In this document: positions 26,693 through 39,755 of the stretch, piece after piece | Layout: each line of letters starts with the position of its first letter | Numbering within the stretch: the stretch's first letter is position 1 | Assembly: GCA_016927995.1 (NCBI GenBank) | Contig: JAFGLO010000006.1 | Span: 1-57,428 of the forward strand | Direction of reading: 5' to 3' | Length of the DNA stretch: 57,428 bases | Source: Candidatus Dojkabacteria bacterium | GTDB lineage: Bacteria; Patescibacteriota; Dojkabacteria; JAFGLO01 | Translations under genes and position numbers: made by a program | The notes under the pieces: generated by a model | Database searches by the model: none | Told to the model about the DNA's origin: nothing | Seen by the model: only the letters and a program-made list of their open reading frames with translations

Positions 26693-27436
26693 TTAGTGTG
26701 TATTTCCAGTTGAAAAGACGCTTGTGCATCGTAACATCATTTTGGGTTTTATAACATTTTTATTTTCCTTGTTATATAGGTTATCTCCAATTATTGGATA
26801 ACCTATGGTAGCAAGATGCACTCTTATTTGATGCCTACAACCTTTCTGTATTAATACATCAAACGTGTTTAAATTTATATCTCTAATATATGAAACCACT
26901 TTATTTATATTTCGCAATCTAGACTTTGATATAGAATCAATTACCGGAATCATTCGCTTCATGCTTTTCTTACTATGACCAATAGGTATGTCAACTTTTT
27001 TATATTCGGTATCGCTCAGTTCTACGTCTTTTGCACTAACATTAAAAGCTAAAGGATAATACTCACCTAAAACTTCTCTGGGTTTGAAAAAGATGCTATC
27101 CATTTTGTCAAAGTTTTTACCTTTGCATTGATTTATTCCAAACTCGGTATGGGCTATATATCGTTTAAAAATTTCTCCTTCTTGGGATAATGCAATAAAT
27201 TCGTTAAAATTTTCGTTACTCTTAGCAAAGAGAACAACTCCCGTTGTTTCATTATCAAGTCGATACAAAAGTCCCCCTTCCCTCTCCTTATAACCCTTAA
27301 CTGATAACAACTTCGGATAAAGCTTAATAATCCGCTTTACAAGACAATCACCTGTATCCTGTTCGTTTTTATATGTTGTAGGAAGCCCATAAGGTTTATC
27401 AACAACAATATATTTTGGTGTTTCCCATATTTTCAT
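26693..27436 (-). CDS. RluA-family pseudouridine synthase
   Basis: The 247-aa protein lacks an S4 domain. It has KYIVVDKPYGLPT (about 8-20), the catalytic motif LLYRLDNETTGVVLFAKS (Asp about 60) and the C-terminal GCRHQIRVHLATIGYPIIGDNLY. These define RluA-type enzymes, which isomerise uridines in rRNA or tRNA. Which site it modifies cannot be told. The stop is 4 bp from that of the convergent ATP-grasp gene. Confidence 0.88.
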   Translation of the reverse strand: MKIWETPKYIVVDKPYGLPTTYKNEQDTGDCLVKRIIKLYPKLLSVKGYKEREGGLLYRLDNETTGVVLFAKSNENFNEFIALSQEGEIFKRYIAHTEFGINQCKGKNFDKMDSIFFKPREVLGEYYPLAFNVSAKDVELSDTEYKKVDIPIGHSKKSMKRMIPVIDSISKSRLRNINKVVSYIRDINLNTFDVLIQKGCRHQIRVHLATIGYPIIGDNLYNKENKNVIKPKMMLRCTSVFSTGNTH

Positions 27437-27735
27437 AATTAATTATATCTCTTTATTAAGAAAAGTTTAACACTACTTACCTATAATATTCAAAGTCAGG
27501 TAAACCATATGCTCCTTTAGGTCAATTTTACTTTTTATTTAGAAGTCCACAAAAAATTTTCGTATCATTACGTAACAACTAGCCGAGGCAGGCTTTAATA
27601 AATCTTAATACATACAAAGGATTTTGCCACAGTAATTATCAAAACGTAACTCTGTTAACATCTACTGCCTACGATTCAACAATAGGAAATTTTGATCGGG
27701 AAATTATAAGCCCGGAGAACAAAATAGCTATAATA
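27437..27735. other. Intergenic region without recognised feature
   Basis: AT-rich stretch of 299 bp between two minus-strand genes. I see no ORF with a plausible start, no strong hairpin and no tRNA-like segment. It probably contains the promoter of the pseudouridine synthase gene, but none is convincing. Confidence 0.4.
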
Positions 27736-28773
27736 TTAGCCTAACGGAAACCACAAAACGTCCGATATGTTCACTTTGCCCGCTAGTAACATAGCTAATC
27801 TATCCACTCCCAGCCCAACTCCGGCAACTTTTTTATTGCCGAATTTCCTTAATGATTCAACAAAATCCTTATCCCACGGGTGACTGGGGAGATTGTTAGC
27901 CTTTCTATACTCTGCCTCACGCTTAAAATTCTCTTCTACCAAATCTGCATTAAAGTTTTCTGTTGCACCATTACCAAGTTCTAGTCCATTTATAAAGAAT
28001 TCAAACCGTTCTGCTATTCTGGGATCAGCTTTCTTGGGTTTGCATAATGGCGATAATATTGCAGGAAAATCACTTAAAATAAACTGTTTATGCTCGGTAA
28101 GTAGCCGTTCCTCGACTTTATTTAAAAATACTTGATTAAATAACTGTTCCCAATTGGCACCCTTTGTATTGTACCCCTGTGTTTTGCAATATTTTTGCAT
28201 TTTTTTATCATCAGCAAGTTCTAGCCAGGAAATTTTTGCATATTTCTTAAAAGCCTCATCCATTGTGATAATTGGCCAGTTGAACTTGAACCTAATGCCA
28301 CTTAGATCACTACCGTTATTTAGCTCGGCTACCCTATTTTGTACATATTTTACAAGCTGCTCACAATCCTTCATAACAACGGTGTAATCAGCGTTTTCTC
28401 TATACCATTCGAGCATTAAAAATTCGGGATTATGTCGCTTGCTTGCAGGCTCTTTATTTCTAAAACTATGCCCTATTGAAAAACAATTAGGGGTATTTGC
28501 GCGCACAAATGCCTTTTTAATGGCAGTTTCAGGAGACGTAAGCATGTATAAATCTTCTTTCTTACCTTCACCGTTATCCCATGTAGTCTGAAATGTATAA
28601 ATAGTGGGTTCTAAAGTAACTTCGCGGGATAATACAGGCACGGTAATTTCGGTAAAGCCCTGCCCGAAGAAGTACTCACGAATAGAACGGATTACATATT
28701 CACGAACTAAAGGCAAGGCCACGAGACGCTTAATTTTAGTATTCTTGCCCCCCGCAGCCTTGGTACAATTCAT
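27736..28773 (-). CDS. epmA: EpmA-like truncated class II lysyl-tRNA synthetase paralogue
   Basis: The 345-aa protein is the catalytic half of class II LysRS. It shows motif 1 (VREYVIRSIREYFFGQGFTEI), motif 2 (FSIGHSFRNKEPASKRHNPEFLMLEWY) and motif 3 (VAGVGLGVDRLAMLLAGKVNI), plus GLELGNGATE. The OB-fold anticodon domain is missing, as in EpmA/PoxA/GenX. EpmA attaches beta-lysine to elongation factor P. No efp or epmB gene is in the window, so the target is inferred. The first 16 residues are basic and not conserved. Confidence 0.8.
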   Translation of the reverse strand: MNCTKAAGGKNTKIKRLVALPLVREYVIRSIREYFFGQGFTEITVPVLSREVTLEPTIYTFQTTWDNGEGKKEDLYMLTSPETAIKKAFVRANTPNCFSIGHSFRNKEPASKRHNPEFLMLEWYRENADYTVVMKDCEQLVKYVQNRVAELNNGSDLSGIRFKFNWPIITMDEAFKKYAKISWLELADDKKMQKYCKTQGYNTKGANWEQLFNQVFLNKVEERLLTEHKQFILSDFPAILSPLCKPKKADPRIAERFEFFINGLELGNGATENFNADLVEENFKREAEYRKANNLPSHPWDKDFVESLRKFGNKKVAGVGLGVDRLAMLLAGKVNISDVLWFPLG

Positions 28774-28797
28774 AAGTTAATTGCTACTTTCTAAAAA

Positions 28798-29634
28798 CTA
28801 TCTTTCAGCATTCCAACTAGTACTTACCCTAACAGCCGTTCCATTATCAAATTCGACAACAACGTCTTTTATTAAAGTCATATCCATTCGGTGAATTTTT
28901 ATAACGTACTTACTCTCTTTAACCTCAACCTTACCTACATGTCTAAAATACTTATCAGCCGTAGAACCTTCTTCTGATGTTGATACGTTTGTATCTTCAA
29001 CTTTTATTTTGGCATAAATTGGCTCACTGGCCGAGGCAGCCTCCCATTCTTCCTTCGTAATCTCAATCCAAACACTCGTTGGATTACCGTAATTAGCAAG
29101 CATGTCATATTCCCTGTTAGTACCAATCTCCAGACAAGCTACACGATAATCAACAATTTCTGAACCATTGGCATTCTTCATTACGTTACCATCACTGTCT
29201 CTTCTGGGAACATACTCAATAGGAGTAAAAACCCCATTAGCTTGAGGTAAAGCTTTCATAAGGTCGTATTTTGCAAGCCCGTTGTCTGTTTCTGTTGCGA
29301 CAGTAGCCTTCTCCTCTATATTTTGGGCTGTGGCAATAGGTGCAACTGTAGCTGCCTCTTTGGTGGATTCAACCTTAGGTGTGGCTGTAACTACATCGGA
29401 TGTAGCCGTAGCTCCGGCCTTGACATCAGATGTGGCTGGAGTCGTAGGTACAGCTGCAAAAGTTTCTGTGGCCTGAGGTGGATAAAGTGTGGCTGTAGGA
29501 CCGGTTGTAGCTGTAGCATCACGTGTAGGTGGTTGTTGGGTAGCTTCCGGAGTCCTTGTACACGCAGCTACAACAACACCTGCCGCGGCTAAGGCACCAC
29601 TTATTAAAAAGTCTCGTCTTGAAATTTCGTTCAT
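28798..29634 (-). CDS. Tat-type lipoprotein, unknown function
   Basis: I start at the ATG at 29634 (278 aa), because it opens a Tat-like lipoprotein signal, MNEISRRDFLISGALAAAGV, followed by a lipobox (VVAAC). A long Thr/Ala/Pro-rich linker (about 27-110) leads to a C-terminal domain (about 115-278) with no recognised family. Two sequence points are FTPIEYVPRRDSDGNVMKNA and a basic-acidic C-terminus. It is divergent from a second lipoprotein with nearly the same signal peptide. Confidence 0.7.
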   Translation of the reverse strand: MNEISRRDFLISGALAAAGVVVAACTRTPEATQQPPTRDATATTGPTATLYPPQATETFAAVPTTPATSDVKAGATATSDVVTATPKVESTKEAATVAPIATAQNIEEKATVATETDNGLAKYDLMKALPQANGVFTPIEYVPRRDSDGNVMKNANGSEIVDYRVACLEIGTNREYDMLANYGNPTSVWIEITKEEWEAASASEPIYAKIKVEDTNVSTSEEGSTADKYFRHVGKVEVKESKYVIKIHRMDMTLIKDVVVEFDNGTAVRVSTSWNAER

Positions 29635-29741
29635 TAAAATGAAATATAAAAACTTAAATACCATATTATACACCCTAGCGGACGGTTTCTGCAACAACTT
29701 AAAACTCGAAAATTTGGGCTAATTTTGCTACTATGTAATCT

Positions 29742-30701
29742 ATGAATAAAATATCACGAAGAGAATTCCTACGTTTGTCAACTATGGCAGCTGCAGGAGT
29801 GGCTATTGCTGCATGCACTAAACCTAAACAACCCGGCGCTGTAACAGATCCAGGCACTGATTCCCCTAAGTCAGAAATTGAAACCACACCAGGAGAAGGA
29901 GATCCACCAGTCCAGATAAGTAGAGAAGATATTCAAGAGAGAACAGTTGAAGGTGTCAAGCTTCTTCAACCTGTCATTGGAAAAATCAATGAATTAAGGG
30001 CATATTTACTTGAGAAACTTGGAATAACAAAGCCGGAAATATCGTTAGCAGTACAAGAAGAATCTAATCCGAAGTCAGTTAGCCCTACCCCAGCAATTGA
30101 AAATCCAGAAAACCCCAAAGAACCGACATTACAGGAACCTAAATCCGATGAAAGAAAAGATCAGCCGGAAACAGAGTTTGATCCCCGCAAAACTACATTT
30201 ACACTTACTTTCAGACAAGAAGACTACTATATTGGCAGGTTCGAAAACGCAGTGGCAGCAGCAAATCAATTTATTGAAAATTTAAGCCAACCAATTCATC
30301 CAGGAACTGAAATCGCACTTATTCGTGATGGAATTATCGACTTTAACGACCAATCGGCAGGATACCAATCGGCAGGAACAAATAACCTAAACGCTTCCGG
30401 AGCTTGTGCATTTACAAGTGCACTAGGTGCTGCAATTGATCACTTTCCTTTTATAGAGATACTAGAAGGTATCGGTCACGGGCACAAACATGAAACTTAT
30501 TCAGGAATAAATGATGGGTATGGCTATACAGTTTATCAAACGGGCGAAAGGAGTGCTTCACCAGACTTTATTTTTAGAATAAAGCAAGATCTACCGCAAA
30601 ATACAAATGGTGTAAAAATATCAGTAAGCCGTGACGGAGAACCAAGTGGAAACGATCCAAACAACTGCAGTATAACCGTAACCATTGAACTGGTTAAATA
30701 A
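29742..30701 (+). CDS. Tat-type lipoprotein with VanW-like domain
   Basis: The 319-aa product starts MNKISRREFLRLSTMAAAGV and has the lipobox IAACT. A charged, Pro/Glu-rich linker (about 30-145) leads to a C-terminal domain homologous to the 18491-17778 protein: FENAVAAANQFIENL, IALIRDGIIDFN, GACAFTSALGAAID, GIGHGHKHETYSG, NDGYGYTVYQTG and DFIFRI. The GYQSAGTNNLNASGACAF part resembles the VanW core around its conserved Cys. Export through Tat implies folding before transport. A wall-related role is possible but not shown. Confidence 0.65.
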   Translation: MNKISRREFLRLSTMAAAGVAIAACTKPKQPGAVTDPGTDSPKSEIETTPGEGDPPVQISREDIQERTVEGVKLLQPVIGKINELRAYLLEKLGITKPEISLAVQEESNPKSVSPTPAIENPENPKEPTLQEPKSDERKDQPETEFDPRKTTFTLTFRQEDYYIGRFENAVAAANQFIENLSQPIHPGTEIALIRDGIIDFNDQSAGYQSAGTNNLNASGACAFTSALGAAIDHFPFIEILEGIGHGHKHETYSGINDGYGYTVYQTGERSASPDFIFRIKQDLPQNTNGVKISVSRDGEPSGNDPNNCSITVTIELVK

Positions 30702-30787
30702 GCAAAAACCCTCGTTCCCAGGTTGAAATATCTCACGATTGAAGTTAATATTATCTAAGAGATTATAATTACACATACAAAACATCC

Positions 30788-31621
30788 ATGCTCAAGATCA
30801 AGGACCTGTCATACGACGAGATCGATAAATTAGACAAAACAAAAACTGTAGTCCTTGTAACCGTAGGACCAATAGAAGTTCACGGCACTCACTTACCCAT
30901 AGGAAACGATATACTTTGGGCAGAAAGTTTACGAGATTTCGCCATAAATTTTCTTGAAAGACATAGTCTGATCCCACTTGTGTACCCTACAATACCAATA
31001 GGTGCACAAACACTCTGGACCGAAAAGGGCTTTGGAATAGGAAAATATACATTATTTAAGATTCTCAAGAGTGTAATAAATCAATTAAATACATTAGGGT
31101 TTAATCGAATTATACTATTTAACGTACATGGTGGACCAGATCATATAATTGCAATTAAGAAAGCAAAGAAAGTTGCTCAGAAACTCGGAATAACCATATT
31201 TTCCACCCTTGAAGTTATAGTAAAAATGGGATTAATGGAGTCAAAATTTAATGGAGTCGATCTAAGAGAGGATCTACATGCAGGATATATGGAAACGTCA
31301 ATAGGCATGTATAAATATCCCCAGAAGGTTACAAGTGTTAATAACAACAAACAAATTTCCCGTATTAACCCATTAAATAACCTAATCTTAAAACTCTTGC
31401 TGCCAATACGGTATTATCTGGATAAAATTAGAGGGATACCATATGACTACAAAATATATAAGGTTCTAGGAAAGTTTTGTGTTTCTAAACCCAAACCTCT
31501 CTATACTGGATTTCCATATATGGCGAATCCCAAGGACGGAAAAATTCTTACACAGAGAATAGAAAAGTATATAGGAGATGAAATCTCCAAGAGATTTTTA
31601 ACCCCAACTGTTCCTATATAA
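30788..31621 (+). CDS. Creatininase-family amidohydrolase
   Basis: The 277-aa protein has the family's metal-binding motifs GPIEVHGTHLPIGND (Glu30, His32, Asp41), LFNVHGGPDH and LHAGYMETSIGMY. Creatininase-like enzymes hydrolyse cyclic amides or peptides; MftE and related members process modified peptides or cofactors. The exact substrate cannot be told. A strong terminator follows the stop by 6 bp. Confidence 0.85.
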   Translation: MLKIKDLSYDEIDKLDKTKTVVLVTVGPIEVHGTHLPIGNDILWAESLRDFAINFLERHSLIPLVYPTIPIGAQTLWTEKGFGIGKYTLFKILKSVINQLNTLGFNRIILFNVHGGPDHIIAIKKAKKVAQKLGITIFSTLEVIVKMGLMESKFNGVDLREDLHAGYMETSIGMYKYPQKVTSVNNNKQISRINPLNNLILKLLLPIRYYLDKIRGIPYDYKIYKVLGKFCVSKPKPLYTGFPYMANPKDGKILTQRIEKYIGDEISKRFLTPTVPI

Positions 31622-31626
31622 AGCAA

Positions 31627-31664
31627 AAACCCTCCTACGCACCTTTCGGTGTTTCGGAGGGTTT
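31627..31664. terminator. Bidirectional terminator between creatininase and 5S rRNA
   Basis: The 9-bp perfect stem AAACCCTCC (31627-31635) / GGAGGGTTT (31656-31664) encloses a second small hairpin (GCACC TTTC GGTGT). It can end both the creatininase transcript and the oppositely transcribed rRNA operon. Confidence 0.75.
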
Positions 31665-31676
31665 AATATTCAAAAG

Positions 31677-31795
31677 TCCTGGCAACGACCTATTTTCCCA
31701 TTAGCCCGTGGCTAAAGTATCTTCGGCGCTGGAGCGTTTTACGACTCTGTTCGGGATGATAAGAGGTAGGACCGCTCCGCTACAGTCACCAGGCG
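31677..31795 (-). rRNA. rrf: 5S ribosomal RNA
   Basis: The minus strand begins CGCCTGGTGACTGTAGCG and includes ATCATCCCGAACAGAG and a closing ACGACCTATT/GCCAGGA end that pairs with the 5' CCTGG. Size about 119 nt is normal. It is the last gene of the rRNA operon. Confidence 0.9.
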
Positions 31796-31865
31796 AAAAC
31801 TAAGCAATAAATGCCAATTTTCGTTTGATGACGTAATTAACAGGTTAAAAACCTGTACTATACAC

Positions 31866-31887
31866 GTGTGGCCTTTATTGCAGGAAG
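31866..31887 (-). other. 23S rRNA processing stem (3' arm; 5' arm at 35102-35123)
   Basis: The 22 nt at 31866-31887 and 35102-35123 are complementary with two G-U pairs, bracketing the 23S gene. Such stems are RNase III substrates in pre-rRNA. Confidence 0.75.
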
Positions 31888-35099
<3,212 letters not shown>

Positions 35100-35224
35100 C
35101 TCTTCCTACAATAAAGACCACACACTTATTCAATTTTTAAAGATCGGTAAGCTTTAAAAGCCACCTGTTTCGAAGACTTACTGAAATCTTCAAAAAAATA
35201 GCTTCTAATAACTCAAAACAAAAA

Positions 35225-35298
35225 TGGAGCCGAGGGGAGTCGAACCCCTGACCTCTCCCGTGCAAGGGGAGCGTTCTACCAAACTGAACTACAGCCCC
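35225..35298 (-). tRNA. tRNA-Ala (TGC)
   Basis: The 74-nt cloverleaf lies in the 16S-23S spacer. The anticodon is TGC, with the Ala identity pair G3:U70 and discriminator A. CCA is not encoded. Unlike the other tRNAs in the window it has no flanking terminal copies. Confidence 0.95.
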
Positions 35299-35358
35299 AT
35301 TGCCTTGTTTTAATGAACTCTCTATGACTATTAGATAGTGGCGGGATTAAAAACCTCC

Positions 35359-36900
<1,542 letters not shown>

Positions 36901-36999
36901 AAGGATTGACCCCTAGCTGTAAAGAAAACTTTACATAATAGGGAGAATGAATTCAAAAGAATTCAACGAGACCATGTATATTTTTAAAAACATACAAAA

Positions 37000-37018
37000 A
37001 ATCCCGCCACTATCTAAT
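37000..37018 (-). other. 16S rRNA processing stem (5' arm; 3' arm at 35330-35348)
   Basis: The 19 nt at 37000-37018 are the perfect reverse complement of 35330-35348. They bracket 16S and would form the RNase III stem of the precursor. Confidence 0.8.
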
Positions 37019-37029
37019 TTTCAAAGAGC
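37017..37029 (-). promoter_or_regulatory. rRNA antitermination boxA
   Basis: The minus strand reads GCTCTTTGAAAAT, close to the boxA consensus bound by NusB/NusE. It sits in the leader upstream of 16S. A similar but weaker GATCTTTAAAAATT lies just upstream of 23S near 35135. Confidence 0.6.
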
Positions 37030-37130
37030 GACGTTATATTACACTGCTCTTTAGGCTTTTGCAAGCCTTTTTCTAAAAGTTTTTTGAGAACATCCCGAAC
37101 GTCAAATACCTGACATAATCAGGTGAAGGT

Positions 37131-37159
37131 ATTTTAGCATAGTGTAAGGTGTGGTGCAA
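37131..37159 (-). promoter_or_regulatory. rRNA operon promoter
   Basis: TTGCAC (37154-37159), 17 bp and TAAAAT (37131-37136) on the minus strand, about 230 bp upstream of 16S. A small hairpin (ACCTGA...TCAGGT, 37108-37124) begins at the predicted start. Confidence 0.65.
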
Positions 37160-37168
37160 GGGTTATTA

Positions 37169-37419
37169 GTACCCGACAGGAGCTCGAGATTAACCTTACT
37201 CGGGCTAAAGCTAAGTGCGAATACAGGGAGCACGAAAAGGGAAATCACAACACTAAAACTAGGTTCGATAACCTAGCTTTAGTACGCACCCGACACGGAA
37301 GCCTGCGATATACCTTACGCAGGCTAAGTCCACGAGATACGTGGACACTTTGCGAACACCTGCAGCAAAGAACAGAATATTTAATGTAATGATTCCTGTC
37401 GGCATTGAATCTTTACATG
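37169..37419 (-). repeat. Two tRNA-Arg 3'-flanking units ending in tRNA 3'-end copies
   Basis: Downstream of tRNA-Arg in its own sense are two non-coding units, 37285-37419 (135 bp) and 37169-37284 (116 bp). The first ends in CGCACCCGACAC (plus strand, 37285-37296), the second in GTACCCGACAGG (37169-37180). Both are near-copies of the tRNA 3' terminus CGCACCCGACAG (37420-37431). Each unit has, next to its copy, a stem-loop with a shared loop ending in ACCTTA and different but complementary stems (CCTGCG.../CGCAGG; CTCGAG.../CTCGGG), then GGCTAA. No ORF of note. Confidence 0.75.
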
Positions 37420-37493
37420 CGCACCCGACAGGAATCGAACCTGTAACCTCTCGCTCCGCAAGCGAATGCTCTATCCAATTGAGCTACGGGTGC
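37420..37493 (-). tRNA. tRNA-Arg (GCG)
   Basis: Cloverleaf of 74 nt on the minus strand, starting GCACCCGTAGCTCAATTGG and ending CCTGTCGGGTGCG. The anticodon loop TTGCGGA gives GCG. CCA is not encoded. Flanking units copy both of its ends. Confidence 0.93.
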
Positions 37494-37552
37494 ACAAAGA
37501 TACAACTAGAACCCGGAGCGGCCTGTCTGCCTATGGCAGAAGCTACGGGTGC
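37494..37552 (-). repeat. tRNA-Arg 5'-flanking unit with tRNA 5'-end copy
   Basis: In the tRNA sense this 59-bp unit starts with GCACCCGTAGCT (37541-37552), identical to the first 12 nt of tRNA-Arg. It continues with the hairpin TCTGCCATAGGCAGA and about 32 further bases before the real tRNA. The copy stops in the D-arm. Confidence 0.75.
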
Positions 37553-37711
37553 TTATTAAAAGAACGTGTAATTATATCAGAAGCGTTAAAGATAAAATAG
37601 TTAGGTGTCAATTGGTCACAAGTAATCCGGATGGAAGCTTATCAAAATTGACACAAATTGCATATATATATATAATTTACATGGGTTATGTTACATATTT
37701 TTACATTAAAT

Positions 37712-38416
37712 ATGGAAGATCGTACACCTACTGAAAAAGCAATCGACGCACAGAGCGTATGGGGATCTACCCGTCAACATGTTGAGACGTACAGTTTTGC
37801 ACCTTCTATGCCATTAATCACTTTAGAACCAGACAAAAATGATCCAAATTGGATATTTTTTAAGAACCCCCAAGATGAAACTTTTCCCATTTGGCTAAAC
37901 AAAGAAACATGGCCGGAGGTATTCGGACAACCTCTAGATACTAAAGAAGTAATCTCTAATCTACCCACTCAGCAAGAAATTATAAGGGTCTGGGGTGCAA
38001 TGTCCAATCTAACAGAAGGAGTGAGAGTACCCGACACATACGCTGATCAAATAATTATCGCATCAGAGATTGCTAGACAGGTATCATTAGATGTCCCAGT
38101 AAGAACTCGTAATATCATGCCACTTGTAATTGGAGGACTGGTCGCAACAGGTACATTTTTACTACTTGCACCATTACCGGCAGACTGTAATATAATCGCA
38201 ACTGTAGGAGCAATTGCTATGGGAGCCATTTCGTACAACATTGGGAGAAGATTTGGTCAAGATAGAGGTCCACAAGCTAAAACATTTAAACAAATTATTG
38301 ACGAAGGTAATCTTCATAATGCACTAAGAGTTGGAATGAAGGTATACGAATCCGTACGCCCGCCAACAAAACCAAAAGAAATGGCAGCAGCTGCCGCTTT
38401 ACCCTTACCTCATTAA
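37712..38416 (+). CDS. Membrane protein of unknown function
   Basis: I choose the ATG at 37712 (234 aa). The N-terminal 120 residues are soluble, with WIFFKNPQDETFPIWLNKETWPEVFGQP. Two hydrophobic segments (about 134-154 and 158-176, MPLVIGGLVATGTFLLLAPLP and IIATVGAIAMGAISY) make a hairpin. The tail (FKQIIDEGNLHNALRVGMKVYESVRPP) is helical. No family is recognised. It stands alone next to the tRNA-Arg array. Confidence 0.6.
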   Translation: MEDRTPTEKAIDAQSVWGSTRQHVETYSFAPSMPLITLEPDKNDPNWIFFKNPQDETFPIWLNKETWPEVFGQPLDTKEVISNLPTQQEIIRVWGAMSNLTEGVRVPDTYADQIIIASEIARQVSLDVPVRTRNIMPLVIGGLVATGTFLLLAPLPADCNIIATVGAIAMGAISYNIGRRFGQDRGPQAKTFKQIIDEGNLHNALRVGMKVYESVRPPTKPKEMAAAAALPLPH

Positions 38417-38482
38417 AATTGAGAAGATTTTCAATCACCTATATATTCGGAATAATCACCCGAGATTACAAAACCCAAACAA

Positions 38483-38529
38483 AAAAGGGGCGGAGCCAAA
38501 ACAAAAAAGTTTTAACCCCGACCCCTTTT
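38483..38529 (-). terminator. Terminator of the RRM protein gene
   Basis: AAAAGGGG (38483-38490) pairs with CCCCTTTT (38522-38529), with further G/C pairs inside, and a T-run on the minus strand. It starts 5 bp after the RRM stop. Confidence 0.75.
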
Positions 38530-38534
38530 ATTAC

Positions 38535-38801
38535 TTACCTTTCCTCACGATCTTCACGAGGCTTGGCTAACGCAACCTTGATGGCGCGTCCGTCAAGCTC
38601 CTTACCGTCGAGTTCGGCAACTGCCTTTTCGGCAAGTTCATCGGTTGCCATTGTGACAAATCCGAATCCCTTAGACCTACCACTGAACTTGTCAGTGATG
38701 ATCTTTACGTCGACAACTTCTCCAACTTCCTCAAAGAAAGCTTTCAAAGAGTCTTCTGTGGTGCCCCATGCGAGACTACCAATAAACAGTCTGTTCTTCA
38801 C
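38535..38801 (-). CDS. RRM-domain RNA-binding protein
   Basis: The 88-aa protein is one RNA-recognition motif: RNP2 LFIGSL (residues 4-9) and RNP1 KGFGFVTM (about 44-51), with an Arg/Glu-rich tail. It starts with GTG. Small bacterial RRM proteins resemble cyanobacterial Rbp proteins and are thought to act as RNA chaperones, often in cold response. A 5' gap of about 160 bp to the next divergent gene may hold a long leader. Confidence 0.9.
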   Translation of the reverse strand: MKNRLFIGSLAWGTTEDSLKAFFEEVGEVVDVKIITDKFSGRSKGFGFVTMATDELAEKAVAELDGKELDGRAIKVALAKPREDREER

Positions 38802-38967
38802 AGTACTTTGAAAATAAATTTAGAACACGAACTACGGATAAGTGAAGAATGCACTCCAACATACACAGGACACGAACTGGTGTCGTTTTTAACGTAGCCA
38901 GAGTATTATACCAGATATCTGACAAAAAGTGGTAAAATAATCAAATTTTGAATTAGTAACAAGAGGT

Positions 38968-39741
38968 ATGAATTTAGACTCTTTATCTGAATCTATCGGA
39001 ATAAACAACGGTGCAATAAGCGTTTACCTTGACCTTATTAAAAACGGAAGCACCAATGTCCACAGTCTTTCTTTAAGAACCAGTATTAACCGTACAACCC
39101 TTTATAAGTATCTTTCGGAACTCGAGAAAAATAAGCTTATTGAAGTCGGTCATCTTAATAAAGGTAACAGCACAAACGTTAAGCCACTACCCCCTTCAAA
39201 TATCCAACCTATCATTAAGAAAAAACAGTCAGAGCTTAAGAAGATCAACAATTTCATCGGTAATCTTGAAAAACAAATCCGTCAAATTCAAAAGGGCGAC
39301 AAAAACTTACCCGATCCCAAAATCCAGATTATCACTAACTACAAGTCGCTTCAAAAGGAATATCTCAGGATTTTTTCAGCTAGATCTGTAAAGGCTATTG
39401 GCTGTTCAAAAATTATAGAATACTTCCCCGACAATGCTGATATTTTTTTCAAAGGCATACAAAGAAATCCTCAGGTTAAGGTAATGGATATTCTTGAAGA
39501 TTCTGAGTTAAATAGGCAGCATATTAAGAAAATTAAATCCCACAACTATTCGTACAAACTTATTAGATACCAGCCATTTGCAACCGATCTATTGATTTAT
39601 GATGACAACCTATTTATAGTTACAGGAAACTCTAAAGAAACACTCGTCGGGATGCTTACTCGTAATTCAATAATTCTTAGCATGGCAGAAACTATTTTTA
39701 GCCTCCTATGGGATATGTTACCTACAGACGATAATTTTTAG
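38968..39741 (+). CDS. TrmB-type transcriptional regulator
   Basis: The 257-aa protein has an N-terminal winged helix (about 8-70, LSLRTSINRTTLYKYLSELEKNKLIEV), a coiled-coil linker (about 80-112) and a C-terminal domain (KIQIITNYKSLQKEYLRIF ... IYDDNLFIVTGNSKETLVGM) of the TrmB plan. TrmB family members, common in archaea, bind DNA and often sense sugars. The effector is unknown. A shorter related gene follows 14 bp downstream. Confidence 0.8.
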   Translation: MNLDSLSESIGINNGAISVYLDLIKNGSTNVHSLSLRTSINRTTLYKYLSELEKNKLIEVGHLNKGNSTNVKPLPPSNIQPIIKKKQSELKKINNFIGNLEKQIRQIQKGDKNLPDPKIQIITNYKSLQKEYLRIFSARSVKAIGCSKIIEYFPDNADIFFKGIQRNPQVKVMDILEDSELNRQHIKKIKSHNYSYKLIRYQPFATDLLIYDDNLFIVTGNSKETLVGMLTRNSIILSMAETIFSLLWDMLPTDDNF

Positions 39742-39755
39742 AATCTATCCTCATA

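Noticed and set aside
29282-29722. Ala/Val- or Cys/Gly-rich ORFs opposite the 29634-28798 lipoprotein
   Set aside because: They are frame shadows of the Thr/Ala/Pro-rich linker with biased codons, without signal or family features.
37181-37419. Simple Rho-independent terminators as explanation for the tRNA-Arg tail hairpins
   Set aside because: The hairpins lack following T-runs and are accompanied by partial tRNA 3'-end copies, which terminators do not need.
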